Positions 28,262 to 36,067 of a stretch of 64,000 nt of DNA are shown piece after piece. Position numbers and translations under genes: made by a program. Below the pieces are notes generated by a model, which worked only from the letters and a program-made list of their open reading frames with translations, ran no database searches and had not been told where the DNA came from. How positions within the stretch are numbered: the stretch's first letter is position 1; every line of letters starts with the position of its first letter. Source of the DNA: an uncultured Clostridia bacterium (GTDB lineage Bacteria; Bacillota; Clostridia; Oscillospirales; Ruminococcaceae); the NCBI GenBank assembly GCA_947089135.1, contig CAMUJF010000005.1, positions 1 to 64,000 of the forward strand, in the 5' to 3' direction.

Positions 28262-28501
28262 TTATTGATTTGCTGTTTTGCTGCGAATGTAATTGCAGAT
28301 AATCTCCGCGCTTTCATCCAATCCTACGGAACTGTCCAGCATGAGCTCGTAATTATGTCTGTCGCCCCAGTTCCGAGAGGAGATCGTTTTGTAATAAGAT
28401 GCTCTCGCGTCATCTGAACGTCTGATATTTTCCGCGGCCTGTCTGCGGTCGTCGCCGTAGATCTCCATTACGCGCTTTATTTTGTACTCCTCGTTTGCAT
28501 G
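28262..28501 (-). pseudogene. C-terminal remnant of a cytidylate-kinase-like gene
   Basis: About 79 codons remain, reading from HANEEYKIKRVMEIYGDD to the stop. The pattern RRSDDARASYYKTISSRNWGD and LMLDSSVGLDESAEIICNY is typical of the C-terminal third of the cytidylate-kinase-like family (a P-loop kinase). The P-loop N-terminal part is missing. The frame overlaps the end of the MATE remnant in another reading frame. The downstream 28084-28261 holds only a weak inverted repeat and no gene. Confidence 0.75.
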
Positions 28502-28965
28502 TTTGCAAGCATGAATATCGGGAAAAAAGCAAGGATAATATTAAAGTACTCCGCCGCCATGCCAATGCTGTTTTCGGAAGCTCCGAACAGGATAAGTATC
28601 TGCGTTTTCAGCGGATAGAAAACTGCCATTAAAATAACGCCGCAGATAAACGTTACAGTAATTCCCGTACCGATAGATCTGTGTGCGCTGCCCGAATCGT
28701 TTTGCCCCTGACATATGTTCAGGTATGCGGCACAGCCGTCTCCAAAGCACCATGCAAACGCCTGCGCAATAATGAATATCGGGAAAACAACGCCTGTTGC
28801 GGCGTTTCCCAAAGCGCTTAATTCGCTGTTGCCGATAAAAATTTGGTCGACGATATTGTAAAGTGCGCTGACAAGCAGCGACAGCACGCAGGGTACAGAG
28901 AATTTCACCATAAGCCTTGAAAGCTTTTCAGTACCTAAAAATTGAGAATTTTGTTCTTTATCCAT
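28477..28965 (-). pseudogene. Truncated MATE-family efflux transporter
   Basis: The first 157 or so codons match a MATE multidrug/sodium antiporter: LSRLMVKFSVPCVLSLLVSA, YNIVDQIFIGN and FGDGCAAYLN. A whole MATE protein has about 450 residues and twelve helices; only four or so are left. After IFMLANM the frame runs into the kinase-like gene out of frame and stops. GTTTGCA occurs twice at the joint (28493-28499 and 28501-28507), which would fit a short-repeat deletion. GGAGG and the promoter are intact. Confidence 0.82.
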
Positions 28966-29000
28966 ATTTCCTCCAAGTTAAAATTATTTTGAGACAACAA

Positions 29001-29037
29001 AAAGAGCGCAGAAACCATCGTGATTTCTACGCTCTTT
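29001..29037 (-). promoter_or_regulatory. Attenuator-like terminator hairpin in the MATE leader
   Basis: The arms at 29024-29037 and 29001-29014 form a 14-bp stem (one G-U pair in RNA) with a 9-base loop, then UUUUUGUUGUC. It lies between the promoter (29056-29084) and the MATE start (28965), starting only about 12 bases into the transcript. No other minus-strand gene lies upstream that it could terminate, so a premature-termination control is likely. The signal is unknown. Confidence 0.65.
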
Positions 29038-29055
29038 AGCTGTCCGACAAGTATT

Positions 29056-29084
29056 ATTATAGCAAAAACAAAAAAATATTTCAA
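29056..29084 (-). promoter_or_regulatory. Promoter of the MATE remnant
   Basis: On the minus strand: TTGAAA (29084-29079), 17 bp, TATAAT (29061-29056). The rest of the intergenic stretch to 29339 is AT-rich and holds an inverted repeat AATTGCC/GGCAATT (29242-29265) that could be an operator for the plus-strand gene, plus TATAAT at 29300-29305. Confidence 0.75.
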
Positions 29085-29339
29085 AGGACTTATTTCACAA
29101 AAATAATGTGTTTTTGTAATTTTAATGCTGACATTTTCACTAATTTTTCATTTTTCGGTAGCGAAATATGAACTAATGTTACTAAATTATTTTTGGACAA
29201 ATTTTATATATACATAATATGCAAAATAAATGTTTTAGTGTAATTGCCGAAATTTTGGGGCAATTGCAAAAATATTTGTTGCTGTGGCAAAAAATGTGGT
29301 ATAATTAAAATCAACCTCAACCGAAAGGAAGTATTTAAA

Positions 29340-30185
29340 ATGTCACTTATCGACTGTCATACACACACGCAGTTTTCTGTGGACTCCGACGCAGATATTT
29401 CCGAAATGATCGAAAAAGCCTGCCGTCTCGGACTTGCAGCTTACGCCGTTACCGATCACTGCGAATGTAACCGTTGGTATTCCGAAGAGCATTACCCGGA
29501 CGAGGATACATACCGCTATTACGATTTCGGAAATGATTTTGAAAACTCGGTTTCCGCCGTAACAAAACTTAAAGAAAAATACGCAGGCAGACTTAATCTC
29601 ATATGCGGCGTTGAAATGGGACAGGCTACGCACGATTTTGACGTAGCAGAGAAGGTTGTCTCCGATAATCGTGTGGATTTTGTTATCGGTTCTATGCATC
29701 AGCTTCCCAAAACCGAGGATTTTGCTTTTATTGAATATGATAAAATGTCCGGTCAGGATATATACGACCTTGCGGAAAAGTACTTTCTTGAAATAAACAA
29801 GCTTTGCAAGTGGGGAAAATTTGATGTTTTGGGACATCTTACATATATTCTGAGATACATGAAAGGCTCGGCGGGGATAGACCTTGATATAACTCCCTTT
29901 GACGAAATTATTGCCGAAAGCTTCAAAGCGCTTATTGAAAAAGGCAGGGGTATAGAGATAAACACCAGCGGGCTGCGGCAGAAATACGGAGACGTTTTCC
30001 CCTCTTTTAAGTATGTAAAATTATTCCGCGAACTGGGCGGCGAGGTGCTTTCCCTTGGTTCGGACGCTCATACAGTCGCCGATTTAGGCAAGGGCATTGC
30101 AGAGGGTGCGGAAATTGCTCTTGAAGCCGGCTTTAAGTATCTGTGCTATTTTAAGGAAAGAAAACCTAATTTTGTAAAAATATAG
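29340..30185 (+). CDS. PHP-domain phosphatase, histidinol-phosphatase (HisJ/HisK) type
   Basis: The 281-residue protein has the PHP metal motifs: DCHTHTQFS at the N-terminus, TDHCE, a glutamate in GVEMGQ, FVIGSMHQL, FDVLGHLTY and SDAHTVADLG. This set fits the HisK branch, which removes phosphate from histidinol phosphate. No other histidine genes are near, so another phosphate ester is possible. The ATG at 29340 follows AAAGGAAG; 32 codons of open frame before it span the promoter. The Lrp regulator promoter overlaps its stop codon. Confidence 0.85.
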   Translation: MSLIDCHTHTQFSVDSDADISEMIEKACRLGLAAYAVTDHCECNRWYSEEHYPDEDTYRYYDFGNDFENSVSAVTKLKEKYAGRLNLICGVEMGQATHDFDVAEKVVSDNRVDFVIGSMHQLPKTEDFAFIEYDKMSGQDIYDLAEKYFLEINKLCKWGKFDVLGHLTYILRYMKGSAGIDLDITPFDEIIAESFKALIEKGRGIEINTSGLRQKYGDVFPSFKYVKLFRELGGEVLSLGSDAHTVADLGKGIAEGAEIALEAGFKYLCYFKERKPNFVKI

Positions 30186-30211
30186 ACAAACGGAAAGTTT
30201 TGGTGTATAAT
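30183..30211 (+). promoter_or_regulatory. Promoter of the lrp-aminotransferase-ispE unit
   Basis: TAGACA (30183-30188), 17 bp, TATAAT (30206-30211). The predicted transcript start, near 30218, coincides with the first base of a long folded leader. Confidence 0.6.
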
Positions 30212-30217
30212 TATAAT

Positions 30218-30285
30218 ATTATTTTCCGACAACCAGGGCATATGTTTATTATATGCTGTTCACGTTTTTGTGATATCGGAATAAT
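30218..30285 (+). ncRNA. Candidate structured 5' leader (three-way junction)
   Basis: Outer stem: ATTATTTTCCGA (30218-30229) with TCGGAATAAT (30276-30285), ten pairs and a two-base bulge. Inside it are two hairpins, GCATAT/ATATGC (30238-30243 with 30251-30256) and TCAC/GTGA (30260-30263 with 30270-30273). The closing strand ends three bases before the GGGAGG ribosome site. It resembles no riboswitch I can name. It could also be a DNA operator for the Lrp protein. Confidence 0.4.
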
Positions 30286-30299
30286 CAGGGAGGATTACT

Positions 30300-30776
30300 A
30301 TGGATACTCTTATAAAGCTTCTTAAACAAAACGCTAGGCTTTCATGCAAGGAGCTTGCCGCCATGACGAGTATGTCTGAGGCGGACGTTGAGAAAAAAAT
30401 CAAGGAATATGAACACAGCGGAGTTATCAAGGGCTACTCGGCAATAGTTGCCGACGATGCCGACGAAGACAACGTTACCGCGTTTATTGAAGTCAAGGTA
30501 ACACCTAAAGCCGACTGCGGCTTTGACGATATTGCCAAGACTATTATGATGTATGATGAAGTTGAAAGCCTTACACTTATGTCAGGATCTTTCGATCTTG
30601 CAATAACTATCAGCGGCACAAACTATAAGGAGATAGCTCTTTTTGTTGCTCAAAGATTGTCAACTATTGACGGAGTTATCTCTACCACAACGCATTTTAC
30701 ATTAAAGCGTTACAAAGAAAAAGGCATTTTCATTGAAGATGAAGCTACCGACGAAAGGGGCTTTGTTTCTCCATGA
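30300..30776 (+). CDS. Lrp/AsnC-family transcriptional regulator
   Basis: The 158-residue protein has an N-terminal winged helix-turn-helix (about residues 1-50, with NARLSCKELAAMTSMSE) and a C-terminal RAM/ACT-like ligand domain (about 55-140, with GYSAIVADD and LMSGSFDLAITI). Proteins of this family sense amino acids as octamers and often control their own operon. It overlaps the next gene, an aminotransferase, by four bases (ATGA), so it probably controls amino-acid metabolism that includes this enzyme. Confidence 0.9.
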   Translation: MDTLIKLLKQNARLSCKELAAMTSMSEADVEKKIKEYEHSGVIKGYSAIVADDADEDNVTAFIEVKVTPKADCGFDDIAKTIMMYDEVESLTLMSGSFDLAITISGTNYKEIALFVAQRLSTIDGVISTTTHFTLKRYKEKGIFIEDEATDERGFVSP

Positions 30777-31948
30777 TGGACTACAGTAAAATTATTTCCG
30801 AACGCTGTAAAATACTTAAGCCGTCGGGAATACGAAAATTCTTTGATATTGCCGCCACTATGGACGGAGTAATTTCTCTCGGCGTGGGAGAACCCGATTT
30901 CCAAACTCCATGGGCTATAAGACGTTCCGCAATTGCCGCTTTGGAAAAAGGCAAAACCGTTTACACCGCAAACGCGGGACTTATGGAGCTCAGAAAGTCC
31001 ATATGCAATTATATCAAAAGAAAGCTGAACGTCGAATACGAACCCGAAAAAGAGCTTATCGTTACGGTAGGCGGCTCGGAGGCTATCGACCTTGGCATAC
31101 GCGCACTGGTTAACCCGGGAGACGAGGTTCTTATAGTAGAACCCTGCTTCGTGTGCTACGCTCCTATCGTAACTCTTACGGGAGGCGTTCCCGTAACTAT
31201 TGAAACAAAAGCTGAAGACGGCTTCAAGCTTACTGCGGAAGAACTGAAAAAGAAGATCACCGCCAAAACAAAGCTTCTTATATTACCTTTCCCGAACAAT
31301 CCGACGGGAGCGATAATGACAAGAGCGGAGCTTGAACCTATTGCAGAAGTTCTGCGCGGGACAAATATAATGGTACTGTCCGATGAAATATACGCCGAAC
31401 TTACTTATGAGGGACGGCACGTTTCCATAACCGAACTTGACGGAATGAAAGAGCGTACGCTGCTTGTAAACGGATTTTCAAAAGCATTTGCCATGACAGG
31501 CTGGAGACTCGGCTATCTTGCGGGACCCGAACCGATTGTCAGCCAGATGCTTAAAATTCACCAGTACGCGATAATGTGTTCGCCCACTGTTTCTCAGTAT
31601 GCTGCCGTTGAAGCTATGAACAGCTGCGACGGCGAGGTAGTAAAAATGGTCAACGAATACAACATACGCCGCCGTTGGCTTGTTCAGGCTCTTAACGAAA
31701 TAGGTCTGACATGCTTTGAACCCAAAGGCGCGTTTTATGTATTCCCCTCAATAAAGTCAACCGGACTTTCAAGTCAAGAGTTTTGCGAGCAGCTTCTTTA
31801 TAAACATAACGTTGCTGTCGTTCCCGGAGACGCTTTTGGTGAATGCGGAGAAGGACACATCAGAATTTCTTACGCTTATTCGCTAAAACATCTTATGGAG
31901 GCTGTGGAGCGTATATCCGAATTTCTTAATGATTTGAACAAGGTATAA
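30773..31948 (+). CDS. Class I/II pyridoxal-phosphate aminotransferase
   Basis: The 391-residue enzyme is a fold-type I aminotransferase. The cofactor lysine lies in NGFSKAFAMTGWRLGY; other family blocks are VGEPDFQTP near the N-terminus, LPFPNNPTGA and the C-terminal HIRISYAYS with the carboxylate-binding arginine. The pattern fits aspartate/aromatic/branched-chain type enzymes; the exact substrate is open. It starts on the ATG pair overlapping the lrp stop, and ispE follows two bases after its stop. Confidence 0.9.
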   Translation: MMDYSKIISERCKILKPSGIRKFFDIAATMDGVISLGVGEPDFQTPWAIRRSAIAALEKGKTVYTANAGLMELRKSICNYIKRKLNVEYEPEKELIVTVGGSEAIDLGIRALVNPGDEVLIVEPCFVCYAPIVTLTGGVPVTIETKAEDGFKLTAEELKKKITAKTKLLILPFPNNPTGAIMTRAELEPIAEVLRGTNIMVLSDEIYAELTYEGRHVSITELDGMKERTLLVNGFSKAFAMTGWRLGYLAGPEPIVSQMLKIHQYAIMCSPTVSQYAAVEAMNSCDGEVVKMVNEYNIRRRWLVQALNEIGLTCFEPKGAFYVFPSIKSTGLSSQEFCEQLLYKHNVAVVPGDAFGECGEGHIRISYAYSLKHLMEAVERISEFLNDLNKV

Positions 31949-31950
31949 AT

Positions 31951-32817
31951 ATGGAAAGAATTGTAATGACCGCTCCCGCAAAAATAAATCTTACGCTTGA
32001 TGTAACCGGCAGACGCGCAGATGGCTACCATACGCTTGATACCGTTATGCAAAGCATATCACTTTGCGATACCGTTGAAATGTTCCGTAGCAGCAGCGGA
32101 GCCGTTACCGTGGACTGCACGGATAAAAGTGTTCCATACGGCGAATCGGCTGAAAAAAATATTGCTTTCAAAGCGGCAATGGCTTTTTACGGATTTATCG
32201 ACATCTCAGGCATCGGGCTGCACATCAGTATTGAAAAGCGTATTCCGTCTCAGGCCGGTCTTGGAGGCGGAAGCGCTGACGGTGCGGCGGTTATTTCAGG
32301 AATGAACAAACTTTACGGTACGAAGCTTTCCGGCGGTCAATTGTGCAGTATTGGAGCAAAAGTCGGAGCAGACGTGCCTTTCTGCATAGCCGGAGGCACA
32401 AAGATTTGCAGGGGTATCGGCGATATAATGTCCCCTGCCCCCTCTCTTGAAGATTGCTTTATCGTTATCGCAAAAGGCGGCAGCGGCATATCTACCGGAA
32501 AAGCCTACGAAAAGATAGATCGTCTGGAGCTTCCCGAAAAGATGAACTCATTGATTTACGACGGTACGTTGAGTTCCCTTAAAAAAACAACCGGAAACAT
32601 TTTTGAAGCGGTTACGGAAAACAAAGACGTGTCCAATATCAAAAATATATTTGCATACAGCGGTGCGGAATATTTTGCAATGAGCGGAAGCGGCTCGGCG
32701 GTATTCGGTTTATTCCGCAGACAAAAAGAAGCGACAGACTGTTCTTTATGCCTTAAAGAACAGAATTTTTTTTCAGAAATATGCAAACCTTTGCCATATG
32801 GAGTAAAGCCATTATAA
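31951..32817 (+). CDS. ispE: 4-diphosphocytidyl-2-C-methyl-D-erythritol kinase
   Basis: The 288-residue GHMP kinase phosphorylates CDP-methylerythritol in the non-mevalonate isoprenoid pathway. Key blocks are APAKINLTLDVTGRRADGYH at the N-terminus, the ATP loop PSQAGLGGGSADGA, and the C-terminal MSGSGSAVFGLF. It lies two bases after the aminotransferase stop, so it is the third gene of that operon. The 192 bases after it hold the promoter region of the McrB-like gene. Confidence 0.95.
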   Translation: MERIVMTAPAKINLTLDVTGRRADGYHTLDTVMQSISLCDTVEMFRSSSGAVTVDCTDKSVPYGESAEKNIAFKAAMAFYGFIDISGIGLHISIEKRIPSQAGLGGGSADGAAVISGMNKLYGTKLSGGQLCSIGAKVGADVPFCIAGGTKICRGIGDIMSPAPSLEDCFIVIAKGGSGISTGKAYEKIDRLELPEKMNSLIYDGTLSSLKKTTGNIFEAVTENKDVSNIKNIFAYSGAEYFAMSGSGSAVFGLFRRQKEATDCSLCLKEQNFFSEICKPLPYGVKPL

Positions 32818-32970
32818 TTTGCTGAACGACCTTGTGCAAAATGACTGCTTAATTTCAAAAAAATTATGGGAAATGTAGAATAGCATTTAAAAATTCTGAT
32901 AACTATTGAAATAATTTTAAAAATATATTAAAATGAAATAATGGGTATATTATACAGCCAGTATGCTCGG

Positions 32971-32976
32971 TATAAT
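32971..32976 (+). promoter_or_regulatory. Probable -10 element for the McrBC-like pair
   Basis: TATAAT lies 34 bases before the start codon. The best -35 candidates (TATTAT at 32948 or TTATAC at 32950) are poor, so the promoter may need an activator or be weak. No terminator was clear after ispE, so read-through is also possible. Confidence 0.4.
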
Positions 32977-33009
32977 ATTTAACGCTTATTTTATGAGGTG
33001 AACGAATCG

Positions 33010-34017
33010 ATGGGTGCAAATATCATTTTGTACGGACCTCCCGGTACCGGTAAAACTTATAACACGGTAGTATATGCTATCTCTATTATCTATGGACGTC
33101 CGGTTCGGGAAGTAATGAAGGAAAATTATAATGACCTGCTTGAAAAGTATCATGCTTTGAGAACCCTTTACGGTCAGATCGAATTTACTACTTTCCACCA
33201 GTCTTTTGGATACGAGGAGTTTGTAGAGGGTATTAAGCCTGTATTTATTCAGGTAATGAATGAGCGAGGAGAGCGTTCACGTAAAGAGGAAATGGTTTAT
33301 CGTGTAGATCAGGGCGTTTTCAGAAGATTCTGCGACGAAGCTGCTAAAAACCCTGATGAAAAATACGTTTTCATCATCGACGAGATAAACCGCGGAAACG
33401 TTTCCAAAATATTCGGTGAAATGATAACCCTCATAGAGCCCACCAAACGCATAGGACAAGCGGAGGCCGCTACAGTTAAGCTTGCGTATTCTCAGGAAGC
33501 TTTCGGCGTTCCCGAAAACGTATACATAATCGGAACTATGAATACCGCAGACCGCTCTATTGCAATGCTTGACTCGGCTCTCAGGCGGCGCTTCGATTTT
33601 ATCGAAATGATGCCTAATCCTGATCTTCTTGACGGAGTTGTTGTGGACGGAGTTGATGTAAAGCAGCTTATGCTTAAAATAAACAAACGCGTGGAAATAC
33701 TCTGCGACCGTGACCATACCATAGGTCATGCTTATTTTATGCAGCTCAGACAGCGCCCCACTCTTGCGGTTCTGGCGCATATTTTCAAGAACTCTATCGT
33801 TCCGCTGCTTCAGGAGTACTTCTATGACGATTATGAAAAAATACGTCTTGTTTTGGGCGATGCTAATAAAGAGGAAAACGAACAGTTTGTTCGTGCCACA
33901 GCAGTTGATTATGCACAGATTTTCGGCTCCAATGCAGAGTTGTATCTTGAAAACGATCAGGTCTATTCTATTAATAATGCTGCTTTTGCCAATATCAACG
34001 CATATTTGAAAATATAA
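33010..34017 (+). CDS. McrB-like AAA+ ATPase/GTPase without an N-terminal domain
   Basis: The 335-residue protein is the motor part of the McrBC class. Walker A GPPGTGKT is at residues 9-16, almost at the start. Walker B is FIIDEINRGN with D124-E125. The McrB signature MNTADRS is at 177-183, followed by LDSALRRRFDF with the arginine pair. E. coli McrB has a DNA-binding domain of about 160 residues before the P-loop; here it is absent. The ATG at 33010 follows GAGGTGA; a GTG four codons upstream overlaps that site. The McrC-like partner follows ten bases after the stop. Confidence 0.88.
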   Translation: MGANIILYGPPGTGKTYNTVVYAISIIYGRPVREVMKENYNDLLEKYHALRTLYGQIEFTTFHQSFGYEEFVEGIKPVFIQVMNERGERSRKEEMVYRVDQGVFRRFCDEAAKNPDEKYVFIIDEINRGNVSKIFGEMITLIEPTKRIGQAEAATVKLAYSQEAFGVPENVYIIGTMNTADRSIAMLDSALRRRFDFIEMMPNPDLLDGVVVDGVDVKQLMLKINKRVEILCDRDHTIGHAYFMQLRQRPTLAVLAHIFKNSIVPLLQEYFYDDYEKIRLVLGDANKEENEQFVRATAVDYAQIFGSNAELYLENDQVYSINNAAFANINAYLKI

Positions 34018-34027
34018 CGGTGTCTGT

Positions 34028-35239
34028 ATGAAAAAAATAAAACGCTATGTTGTAACGGAAGCCGACAGCTTCGTTAAAACCTCACTGGAGACCGACTCTG
34101 AAAACATTATTCTGTTGTCGGAGCATAACTTTGAACGTCTGGACGACTTTGCTGCAAGCCGAAAATATTCGGTAATGCAAAAGGTCACTCTTGACGACGG
34201 TCGGGAAGCGCTTCGTCCCACAAGATATGTGGGGATAATAATGCTTAAGGACGGCACTCAAATCGAGATTCTGCCGCAGGTATGCATAAACCGTGAGGAA
34301 AATATCGTATCGTCAAAAATGCTGCTCCTGCGCATGCTGGACGGTATACGTGAAGTTCCGGTAAGAAAGGTCGACGAACGTTACTTTAAAAAAGAGCAGC
34401 TCAATCTTTTTGAAATCTTTGTCAGAATGTTTACAGACGAGGTTTTAAACGTAGTACGAAACGGTTTAAAGCAGACATATGTGCCTTACCGCGGAAACGA
34501 AATGTTTGTAAAAGGAAAAACGGTTTATGCTGAGCACGCCAAGAAAAATTATGCTCACAAGGAAAAATTTTTTGTTGAGTACGATATTTTTAGTGTTAAC
34601 CGTGCAGAAAACCGTTTGCTGAAAAAAACGCTTGAAGTTCTTGACAAGCTGTCGTCAAACGGTCTGAACAAAAAAAAGATCAGAATGCTGCTGATGTCTT
34701 TGGACGAGGTAGAATCGTCCAAGAATCCCAAAAACGATTTCAAGCTCAGTGTTGAGGACAGAAGCATGAACCGTTATTTCAGCGCGATGAAATGGAGCCG
34801 TCTGTTTCTTCTTGACAAAGGCAATGCGTTTTTTTCAGGCGGAAAAGTCAAATACGCAATGCTGTTCCACATGGATAAGCTTTTCAGCGCGTGTATCGCT
34901 TCAAGCCTGAGAAAGCAGCTTGACCGTACAAACTATTATTTTGTAACTCCCGAAAAAATAAGCAACTCTATCAGCAACACAGGGATGGATAAGGAAATGA
35001 AGCCTATCTCCGACTTCTACATAATGAATAGGATAACGGAAATAGCAATAAATATGCGTTTCAAATTTAAAAATTTCAGTGACTATAATGGTCCGGAGGA
35101 AAAAAACACTGTTTTGATTTTTCCTGTCACACAAGTTCTGAACACAGCCTTTAACGGCATCGGGGAAACTATGTACCTGATAGATCTAAATGACATTGAT
35201 TTGAGCGTTTCAGTGCTTACGGAAACATTTTTTGTATAA
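34028..35239 (+). CDS. McrC-like protein with a degenerate nuclease site
   Basis: The 403-residue protein matches McrC: an N-terminal half that docks on McrB (with GIIMLKDGTQIEILPQV), then YAMLFHMDKLFSACIASSLR, where McrC proteins begin the PD-(D/E)xK nuclease. In E. coli McrC the catalytic set is D244, D257 and K259. Here D329 (KPISDFYI) is kept, but the residues at the same spacing are N342 and R344 (INMRFKF). So two of three catalytic residues seem lost, and DNA cleavage is doubtful. The alignment is by eye. A terminator follows. Confidence 0.82.
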   Translation: MKKIKRYVVTEADSFVKTSLETDSENIILLSEHNFERLDDFAASRKYSVMQKVTLDDGREALRPTRYVGIIMLKDGTQIEILPQVCINREENIVSSKMLLLRMLDGIREVPVRKVDERYFKKEQLNLFEIFVRMFTDEVLNVVRNGLKQTYVPYRGNEMFVKGKTVYAEHAKKNYAHKEKFFVEYDIFSVNRAENRLLKKTLEVLDKLSSNGLNKKKIRMLLMSLDEVESSKNPKNDFKLSVEDRSMNRYFSAMKWSRLFLLDKGNAFFSGGKVKYAMLFHMDKLFSACIASSLRKQLDRTNYYFVTPEKISNSISNTGMDKEMKPISDFYIMNRITEIAINMRFKFKNFSDYNGPEEKNTVLIFPVTQVLNTAFNGIGETMYLIDLNDIDLSVSVLTETFFV

Positions 35240-35242
35240 AAT

Positions 35243-35285
35243 AACAGCAGAGCAAACGGAGATTCCGATAACTCTGCTGTTTTTT
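35243..35285. terminator. Shared terminator between mcrC-like gene and spoVM
   Basis: AACAGCAGAG (35243-35252) and CTCTGCTGTT (35272-35281) form a 10-bp stem, followed on the plus strand by TTTTT. It ends the McrBC unit and, since it lies just beyond the spoVM stop, probably also the long minus-strand operon. Confidence 0.85.
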
Positions 35286-35291
35286 AATAAA

Positions 35292-35381
35292 TTATTCGTC
35301 GTCGGGCGATTTTTTTATCCCGAATACAATTCTAAAAAGTCCTGAAAGAAGCTTGGGGCTTTTGATAACAACGATTTTCAT
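35292..35381 (-). CDS. spoVM: Stage V sporulation protein M, 29 codons
   Basis: This very small gene encodes a 29-residue amphipathic helix. B. subtilis SpoVM has 26 residues; the match includes M1-K2, I6-K7, P9-K10, L12, G14, R17 and G21. SpoVM lies on the convex surface of the forespore membrane and anchors the coat protein SpoIVA. GGGAGG lies eight bases before the ATG. Position supports the call: in Bacillus spoVM also lies beside the prpC-prkC-rsgA-thiN string, as here. The frame is too short for usual gene callers. Confidence 0.88.
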   Translation of the reverse strand: MKIVVIKSPKLLSGLFRIVFGIKKSPDDE

Positions 35382-35437
35382 GTGAAATACCTCCCGTATT
35401 GTTTTAATACATAGTATTCCGAAAACTAAAATCGGTG

Positions 35438-36067
35438 CTATTTTTTTGAAAAAATAACTAAAACTCTTCCTTTTTCAATTTTTAAAGTACATTCCGATGA
35501 AATAATCTCATTGCTTACTCCCAAAGGAAAACTGTCTGTAAGTCGATAACAGTCCAAGTCATACCTTGTACCTCTTGTGGTAACGACAGACTCCTCGCCA
35601 AAGGAAAAAATCGAAAAGTACATACTGTCATTTTGAGAAAATCTGTACTCCCCCGCTCCAAAAATCTCCGCAGTATCTCTTTCACCGATAAGTCTGCCAT
35701 TTCCGCCGTTATTAACTATATATGCCAATGTCTGAATATTTGCAATAGTATGATCGAGCCGCCCGCCAAGAGAACCCGCTATCGTTATATCGCTGTATCC
35801 TCTTGACATTGCAATTTTTACAGCCAACATTGTATCGGTGTCATCTTTTTCCGCAGGAGCGGTGATAACTTCGCAGTCGGTTGGGATATCTTCAGTTATA
35901 CTATCAAAATCACCTACTAAAACATTTGGCTTCAAGTCCAACCGCTTTATCAAAGAGTACCCGTTGTCCGCTGCAATAAGATATGCGTCGGACGGCGGGT
36001 CAACAGTATAACCGCTGCTTACTGGCGCACCGCCGAATATCCAGCAAATTTTCTTTTCACTTGTCAC
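35438..36067 (-). CDS. thiN: Thiamine pyrophosphokinase
   Basis: The 209-residue enzyme transfers pyrophosphate from ATP to thiamine. Family features are WIFGGAPVSSG at the N-terminus, LIAADNGYSL, VGDFDSI, the acidic EKDDTDTMLA, and the GSLGGRLDHTIANI block that holds catalytic aspartate and thiamine ligands. The best start is the GTG at 36067: GGGAG lies eight bases upstream, and it overlaps the rsgA stop as GTGA. An ATG five codons earlier would sit on its own ribosome site. Confidence 0.9.
   Translation of the reverse strand: MTSEKKICWIFGGAPVSSGYTVDPPSDAYLIAADNGYSLIKRLDLKPNVLVGDFDSITEDIPTDCEVITAPAEKDDTDTMLAVKIAMSRGYSDITIAGSLGGRLDHTIANIQTLAYIVNNGGNGRLIGERDTAEIFGAGEYRFSQNDSMYFSIFSFGEESVVTTRGTRYDLDCYRLTDSFPLGVSNEIISSECTLKIEKGRVLVIFSKK

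Noticed and set aside
28262..28965. Simple frameshift in one gene
   Set aside because: The two parts belong to different families and both lack large regions, so a single-base frameshift cannot explain them.
33010..35239. Complete type IV restriction system
   Set aside because: Family resemblance is clear, but the missing N-terminal domain and altered McrC active-site residues argue against calling it an active restriction system.
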